Of a DNA stretch of 9,450 nt, positions 5,998-9,450 are shown piece by piece; positions within the stretch are counted from its first letter, which is position 1; each line of letters starts with the position of its first letter. The notes beneath the pieces were generated by a model. The model saw nothing but the letters and a program-made list of their open reading frames with translations. It did not search any database and had not been told where the DNA came from. Source of the stretch: Candidatus Stercoripulliclostridium pullicola (GTDB lineage Bacteria; Bacillota; Clostridia; Christensenellales; DTU072); contig JADINF010000036.1 in NCBI GenBank assembly GCA_017694145.1, positions 1-9,450 of the forward strand, in the 5' to 3' direction. The translations under genes were made by a program, and so were the position numbers.

Positions 5998-7694
5998 TGA
6001 AAGTAGTTATTGTAGGCGGAGTAGCGGGCGGCGCCACCGCCGCTGCGCGCATAAGAAGGCTCGACGAGAGCGCGGAAATTACGATATTCGAGAAATCGAA
6101 TTATATTTCCTACGCCAACTGCGGACTACCGTATTACATAGGCGGTGAGATAACCGATAAAGAAGAACTTACGCTTCAGACTCCCGAAAGTTTTTATTCG
6201 AGGTTCCGTATAAACGTTTTCGTGCGGCACGAAGTGTTAAGCATAGATACGGCGGCGAAGACGGTGAAAGTGAAAAACAGGGATAGCGGCGAAGTGTTTT
6301 CGTGTAATTACGATAAGCTCGTACTTTCGCCCGGGGCGCGTCCGATAAAGCCGCCGTTTCCCGGTTCCGACGATGAGCGGATATTCACTCTGCGTAACGT
6401 GGAGGATACTTTCCGAATCAAAGACTACCTGACGGCTAAGGCGCCGAAACGCGCCGTAGTCGTCGGCGGCGGGTTTATCGGCATAGAGGTCACGGAAAAC
6501 CTCGTGAGGCTCGGTATCGACGTAACTCTAGTCGAGGCGGCGCCTCAGCTCATGGCGCCTTTCGACGAGGACATGGCGGCTTTTATACATGCCGAAGTGA
6601 GAAGGAACGGCGTAAAGCTCAGGCTCGGCGCCGCCGTGGAAAGTTTCGTAAACGAGGAAGGCGGGCTCGGAGTACGCATTAAAGGCGGCGAGGAAATAGT
6701 AGCGGACATGGCGGTGATAGCGATAGGTGTAGCGCCGGATACCGCGCTTGCCAAGGAAGCGGGACTCGAACTCGGCATTAAAGGCAGCATAGTCGTGAAC
6801 GACAGAATGGAAACCTCCGCTCCCGACGTGTACGCCGTTGGCGACGCGGCGGAGATAAAGAATTTCGTTACGGGAAAGCCCGCGCTTATCTCGCTTGCGG
6901 GACCGGCAAACAAAGAGGGCAGGATTGCCGCCGACAATATCTGCGGCAAGGATTCCCGTTACGGCGGCGGGCAGGGGAGTTCCGTTATTAAAGTTTTCCG
7001 TCTTACCGCGGCGGCTACCGGAGTGAACGAGAGAACGGCTAAACGCGAAGGTATAGACGCGGACAAAGTGATTTTGTCGCCGATGAGCCATGCGGGCTAT
7101 TATCCCGGCGGCAAGATAATGACGATGAAAGTCGTTTTCGAGCGCGGCACATACCGCCTGCTCGGCGCGCAGATAGTCGGTTACGAAGGCGTGGACAAGC
7201 GCATAGACGTGCTGGCGACCGCGATAAGAGCGGGAATGAAAGCTACGGAACTCGTCGAGCTCGATCTTGCCTATGCGCCGCCGTATTCTTCCGCCAAGGA
7301 CCCCGTTAATATGGCGGGATTCATGATCGAAAACATCAGGGACGGGCTTGTCGGACAGTGGTACTGTGACGACGTTCCTTCGCTTAAGCGCGACGGAAGC
7401 GTTACTCTTCTCGACGTAAGAACCGAAGAAGAGTGCGCGGCGAGCGGCATAATAGAAGGCTTCGTCAATATTCCCGTGGACGTACTGCGCGAAAGGATAG
7501 ACGAAATACCCCTCGGTAAACCCGTATATGTTATATGTCAGAGCGGATTGCGCAGTTACGTCGCCGCGCGTATACTGGCGGGACGCGGATACGAAGTTTA
7601 CAATTTCGCCGGGGGATACCGTTTTTATGACGTCGTGGTCAACGACAGACTGTGCGCCGAAAGCAGTACGGCGTGCGGTAAGGATTCAGATTAA
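5997..7694 (+). CDS. CoA-disulfide/persulfide reductase with C-terminal rhodanese domain
   Basis: 565 residues. The ATG at 5997 overlaps the rhodanese stop. The N-terminal FAD fold begins KVVIVGGVAGGATAAARIRR. The active Cys is C42 in Y-A-N-C-G-L-P-Y, the signature of the CoA-disulfide reductase class with a single redox Cys. The NAD(P)H-binding fold is at about 152-175 (VVVGGGFIGIE) and the FAD-closing motif VYAVGDAAE is at 278-286. The dimerisation domain follows (about 325-445), with tyrosines in HAGYYPGG (365-372) and LAYAPPYSSAKDP (424-436), where the class has catalytic tyrosines. Residues of about 455-550 are a rhodanese domain with active loop C514-Q-S-G-L-R-S. This is the architecture of CoADR-RHD and NADH-dependent persulfide/polysulfide reductases, so reduction of CoA or other persulfides to thiol and sulfide is likely. 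True CoA-disulfide reduction or NADH oxidation are alternatives. Last gene before the terminator. Confidence 0.93.
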   Translation: MKVVIVGGVAGGATAAARIRRLDESAEITIFEKSNYISYANCGLPYYIGGEITDKEELTLQTPESFYSRFRINVFVRHEVLSIDTAAKTVKVKNRDSGEVFSCNYDKLVLSPGARPIKPPFPGSDDERIFTLRNVEDTFRIKDYLTAKAPKRAVVVGGGFIGIEVTENLVRLGIDVTLVEAAPQLMAPFDEDMAAFIHAEVRRNGVKLRLGAAVESFVNEEGGLGVRIKGGEEIVADMAVIAIGVAPDTALAKEAGLELGIKGSIVVNDRMETSAPDVYAVGDAAEIKNFVTGKPALISLAGPANKEGRIAADNICGKDSRYGGGQGSSVIKVFRLTAAATGVNERTAKREGIDADKVILSPMSHAGYYPGGKIMTMKVVFERGTYRLLGAQIVGYEGVDKRIDVLATAIRAGMKATELVELDLAYAPPYSSAKDPVNMAGFMIENIRDGLVGQWYCDDVPSLKRDGSVTLLDVRTEEECAASGIIEGFVNIPVDVLRERIDEIPLGKPVYVICQSGLRSYVAARILAGRGYEVYNFAGGYRFYDVVVNDRLCAESSTACGKDSD

Positions 7695-7715
7695 TTCATA
7701 CCTCTTCCATAAAGT

Positions 7716-7751
7716 GAAGACCGCTCGGAAAGTTTCGGGCGGCCTTCTTTT
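7716..7751 (+). terminator. Rho-independent terminator of the thioredoxin-rhodanese-reductase operon
   Basis: GAAGACCGCTCGGA pairs with the segment ending GGGCGGCCTTC (7716-7747). The stem is about 13-14 bp with one A-C mismatch and wobble pairs, the loop is about four bases, and TTTTAT follows. It lies 22 nt after the reductase stop and in the 97-nt gap to the convergent regulator gene. On the minus strand the stem is followed only by ACTTTAT, so it may also stop the regulator transcript, though less well. Confidence 0.8.
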
Positions 7752-7791
7752 ATATAGGAAATACGGCTTTGTGCGGTAACCCCGTAAAAGG

Positions 7792-8448
7792 CTATTCCGC
7801 AATGGCTCTTAAGCGCGTGCCGTCGGTTATTTCTATGGCGCCGCGCGCAAGTCTGACGATGCCTTCGTCGGCAAAATATTTGAGCATTCTCGTCACCACT
7901 TCTCTGGGACTGCCTAGATGGTTTCCTATGACTTCGTGCGTTATTTTCAGTGTGTTGCTTCCTTCGATGTTTGCTTCTTCGCTTAAAAAAGCGGCAAGTC
8001 TTGAGTCGAAACTTTTCCACATGATCTGCTCGACTAGCCACATAACTTCGGAAAAGCGGCTAGCCATTACTTCGCTCGTGAAGTTCGCTAGCGGAGCGGA
8101 GGAGTTCATCACGGATTTATAAACTTCGGAGGGTATCACGGTAACCTCGGCGTCTTTTTCGGCGGCGAGGGTCACGTCGAACTGTATGCTGTTCATAATA
8201 CATGAAGCGGAAAAAAGGCATATATCCCGCTCGAAAAGGCGGTAAAGGGTGATCTCCTTACCTTCGGGCGACGTGGTGTAAGCCCGTATCTGCCCCGAGC
8301 GGATGAGCATGAGTCCCGTGCATTCCGAGGAACCGCCGTGAAGCACGGAGCCTTTCGGGAAGCGTCGCTCTTTCGCGTAAGCGGTGAGCTTATCGCGTTC
8401 GTTATCTTTCAGTTTATCCCACACGGGGAAAAAATCCGCAAAATCCAT
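7792..8448 (-). CDS. Crp/Fnr-family transcriptional regulator without Fnr-type cluster
   Basis: 218 residues. The start is ATG 8448, eight nt after AAAGGAG on the minus strand. Longer in-frame starts would run through the promoter and the shared box, so I reject them. Residues of about 7-125 are a cyclic-nucleotide-binding-like beta-roll (FPKGSVLHGG, GLMLIRSGQIRAY, EITLYRLFERDICLFSASC). About 126-150 is the long dimerisation helix. About 155-210 is a winged helix with ITHEVIGNHLGSPREVVTRMLKYF followed by the wing LARGAIEITD. The recognition helix keeps R182, E183 and R187, matching Crp R180/E181/R185, which read TGTGA. There is no N-terminal cysteine set as in Fnr. The cysteines are C43, C77 and C83; C77 and C83 lie in a segment I recall as conserved in this subfamily and could sense oxidants or persulfides. 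It probably activates the two operons flanking it. Confidence 0.92.
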   Translation of the reverse strand: MDFADFFPVWDKLKDNERDKLTAYAKERRFPKGSVLHGGSSECTGLMLIRSGQIRAYTTSPEGKEITLYRLFERDICLFSASCIMNSIQFDVTLAAEKDAEVTVIPSEVYKSVMNSSAPLANFTSEVMASRFSEVMWLVEQIMWKSFDSRLAAFLSEEANIEGSNTLKITHEVIGNHLGSPREVVTRMLKYFADEGIVRLARGAIEITDGTRLRAIAE

Positions 8449-8470
8449 ACAGGATACTCCTTTAAGATTC

Positions 8471-8499
8471 ATTATAACATATTCGCGGCTGTGTGACAC
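8471..8499 (-). promoter_or_regulatory. Predicted promoter of the Crp/Fnr regulator, with palindrome at -35
   Basis: On the minus strand GTGTCA (8494-8499, four of six) and TATAAT (8471-8476, perfect) are separated by 17 nt. The palindrome GTGTGACAC (8491-8499) covers the -35 box and contains TGTGA, so the regulator may repress its own gene here. The TGTGA-TTACGG box present at the two operon promoters is not found at the equivalent position. Confidence 0.55.
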
Positions 8500-8548
8500 G
8501 AAAATATCGTTAACAGGGCGGAAAGTGAGAAAAGCGGAAAAGCGGCTT

Positions 8549-8568
8549 TGTGATTTTGTTACGGAAAA
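8549..8568 (+). promoter_or_regulatory. Conserved activator-type box, copy 2 (rubredoxin operon)
   Basis: It starts TGTGAT and ends TTACGGAAAA, and differs from the copy at 5290-5309 only at positions 6 and 8. Its dyad centre (8556) is 29 bases before the first base of the -10 box, the same distance as in copy 1. It lies between the divergent regulator gene and the rubredoxin gene, nearer the latter. The flanking sequences are not similar, so conservation is confined to the element and the -10. Confidence 0.6.
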
Positions 8569-8590
8569 GGAGTATACATCATGATATAAT
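8562..8590 (+). promoter_or_regulatory. Predicted rubredoxin operon promoter, weak -35
   Basis: TATAAT (8585-8590) has CGGAAA (8562-8567) 17 nt upstream, identical to the poor -35 of the thioredoxin promoter. The expected start near 8597 falls at the edge of the AGGAGGT ribosome site (8598-8604), so the leader would be only about 16 nt. Confidence 0.55.
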
Positions 8591-8612
8591 ACAAACAAGG
8601 AGGTATGTAGCT

Positions 8613-9239
8613 ATGAAAGAATACGTATGTACCGTATGCGGTTACGTCCACAAAGGCGAACTGCCCAAAGACTTCAGATGCCCCGTATGCGGCGCCGGAG
8701 CGGAAGCGTTCCGCGAGGTCGCGAAAGCCGAAGCCGCTAAACCGACTCGCGTCGTAAAAAAGCCTGCAAGGGAAACCGAAAGCGAGCTTTCGGCAATCGA
8801 AATGAGCATAATCTGTTCCAACCTTGCACGCGGTTGCGAGAAGCAGTATATGTTCGACGCTATGGAAAAATTCAATGAACTTGCTGAATTCTTCCGTAAG
8901 GCGGCGAAGCCCGTGAAAGGCGTAAAGAATGCGGAAGCGCTTGCCGCGCTGATTGAAAAAGACATCGACGAAGGTTATCCTTACGCATCGTCTACAGCGA
9001 AAAACGCAGGCGACAGAGGGGCCCGGCGCAGTCTCGTATGGAGCGAGAAGGTAACGAGAATGCTTGCGTCATTGCTCGCGCGTTACGCCAAGGAAGGGGA
9101 TAAGATGCTCGAAAACACGGGAGTATACGTCTGTTCGGTATGCGGCTTCGTATACGTCGGCGACGCCGCTCCCGCGCTGTGTCCCGTGTGCAAAGTGCCT
9201 GCTTGGAAATTCGAAAAACAGGAAAGGAGGGCAAGATAA
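8613..9239 (+). CDS. Double-rubredoxin protein with rubrerythrin-like helical middle
   Basis: 208 residues. The start is ATG 8613, eight nt after AGGAGGT; an upstream in-frame ATG (8550) lies inside the predicted operator. Residues 1-36 are a short rubredoxin-like knuckle (C6-x2-C9, C23-P-V-C26). Residues of about 37-58 are an Ala/Lys-rich linker. About 59-165 are predicted helices with SNLARGCEKQY and GARRSLVWSEKVTRML, a pattern I recall from a Firmicute family beside rubrerythrin genes. Residues 171-200 are a second rubredoxin-like domain of rubrerythrin type (C174-x2-C177, C190-P-V-C193). Each four-Cys set should bind one iron. The E-x-x-H pairs that form the di-iron site of rubrerythrin are not visible in the middle, so peroxidase activity is doubtful and electron transfer is more likely. 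It overlaps the Fe-S protein gene by one base. Cytoplasmic, no signal peptide. Confidence 0.85.
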   Translation: MKEYVCTVCGYVHKGELPKDFRCPVCGAGAEAFREVAKAEAAKPTRVVKKPARETESELSAIEMSIICSNLARGCEKQYMFDAMEKFNELAEFFRKAAKPVKGVKNAEALAALIEKDIDEGYPYASSTAKNAGDRGARRSLVWSEKVTRMLASLLARYAKEGDKMLENTGVYVCSVCGFVYVGDAAPALCPVCKVPAWKFEKQERRAR

Positions 9240-9450
9240 TGGCGGACAAATATGCGGTAAGAAATTTGAGACTTTGCACCAAGGATTGTCTGTGTCTGTA
9301 CGTATGTCCCACGGGTGCCACCGACACCGAGAACAGTATAATCGACGTGAAAAAATGCGTGGGGTGCGGCGCTTGCGCCGACGCCTGCCCGTCGGGAGCG
9401 ATAAGCATGGTGCCTAAAGTATATCCCCCGCAACAACGCAAAGATCCGAA
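9239..9450 (+). CDS. Ferredoxin-like 4Fe-4S protein (3' end beyond window)
   Basis: The first 70 residues are seen; the rest is cut off. ATG 9239 overlaps the rubredoxin stop (TAATG) and follows AAGGAGG by 8 nt, so the two are coupled and probably made in fixed ratio. The second cysteine set, C40-x2-C43-x2-C46-x3-C50-P, is a textbook 4Fe-4S site. The first set is C13-x3-C17-x-C19-x3-C23-P, with altered spacing, so whether it holds a normal cluster is open. The start KYAVRNLRLCTKDCLCLYVCP is trimmed here to its sense: a basic strand then the first cysteines. The family is one I recall next to rubrerythrin-type genes in Clostridia, with a likely electron-transfer role to the rubredoxin partner. 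Function is otherwise unknown. Confidence 0.85.
   Translation, partial: MADKYAVRNLRLCTKDCLCLYVCPTGATDTENSIIDVKKCVGCGACADACPSGAISMVPKVYPPQQRKDP

Noticed and set aside
6528..7091. Minus-strand open frame of 187 codons
   Set aside because: Antisense to the reductase gene in its well-conserved flavoprotein region; no ribosome site.
8449..8598. 50-residue N-terminal extension of the Crp/Fnr regulator
   Set aside because: It would translate through the regulator's own predicted promoter and the operator of the divergent operon. ATG 8448 has a good AAAGGAG site and gives the usual family length.

Overview
The window looks like chromosomal DNA from an anaerobic, gut-type Firmicute (Clostridia or a relative). 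Evidence: strong AGGAGG-type Shine-Dalgarno sites, consensus sigma-A-like promoters, roughly balanced base composition, a rubredoxin/Fe-S oxidative-defence locus, and a family of Crp/Fnr regulator I know from anaerobic Firmicutes. The taxonomic call is an inference. There is no tRNA, rRNA, CRISPR array or insertion sequence that I can see.

Left half (1-4708), glycan use. A lipoprotein gene with a GH20/GH67-like N-terminal region and a DUF4838 core runs leftwards out of the window (635 codons visible). It is divergent from a complete cytoplasmic GH95 alpha-L-fucosidase (2519-4708). A 611-base gap separates them. It holds a predicted promoter for each gene, a leader of about 420 nt in front of the fucosidase, and a start-less ORF that could be a gene remnant.

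Middle (4709-5289). A 152-residue protein that I do not recognise, with its own predicted promoter inside the end of the fucosidase gene.

Right half (5290-9450), thiol/persulfide and oxygen-stress chemistry. A tight three-gene operon encodes thioredoxin, a single-domain rhodanese, and a CoA-disulfide-reductase-like flavoprotein with its own C-terminal rhodanese domain. It ends at a clear hairpin terminator. Convergent to it is a Crp/Fnr-family regulator. Divergent from that regulator is a second operon: a double-rubredoxin protein with a helical middle region, overlapping by one base a ferredoxin-like protein cut by the window edge.

The main observation is regulatory. The thioredoxin promoter and the rubredoxin promoter carry almost the same 20-base element (18 of 20 identical). 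In both it lies at the same distance from the -10 box, centred near -41 from the expected transcription start, with a poor -35 hexamer. This is the layout of a class II activator site. The element starts with TGTGA, and the regulator between the two operons keeps the Arg-Glu...Arg recognition residues that read TGTGA in Crp. The simplest model is a small local regulon in which this regulator switches on both the sulfane-sulfur operon and the rubredoxin/Fe-S operon. Its few cysteines, not an Fnr-type iron-sulfur cluster, are possible sensors.
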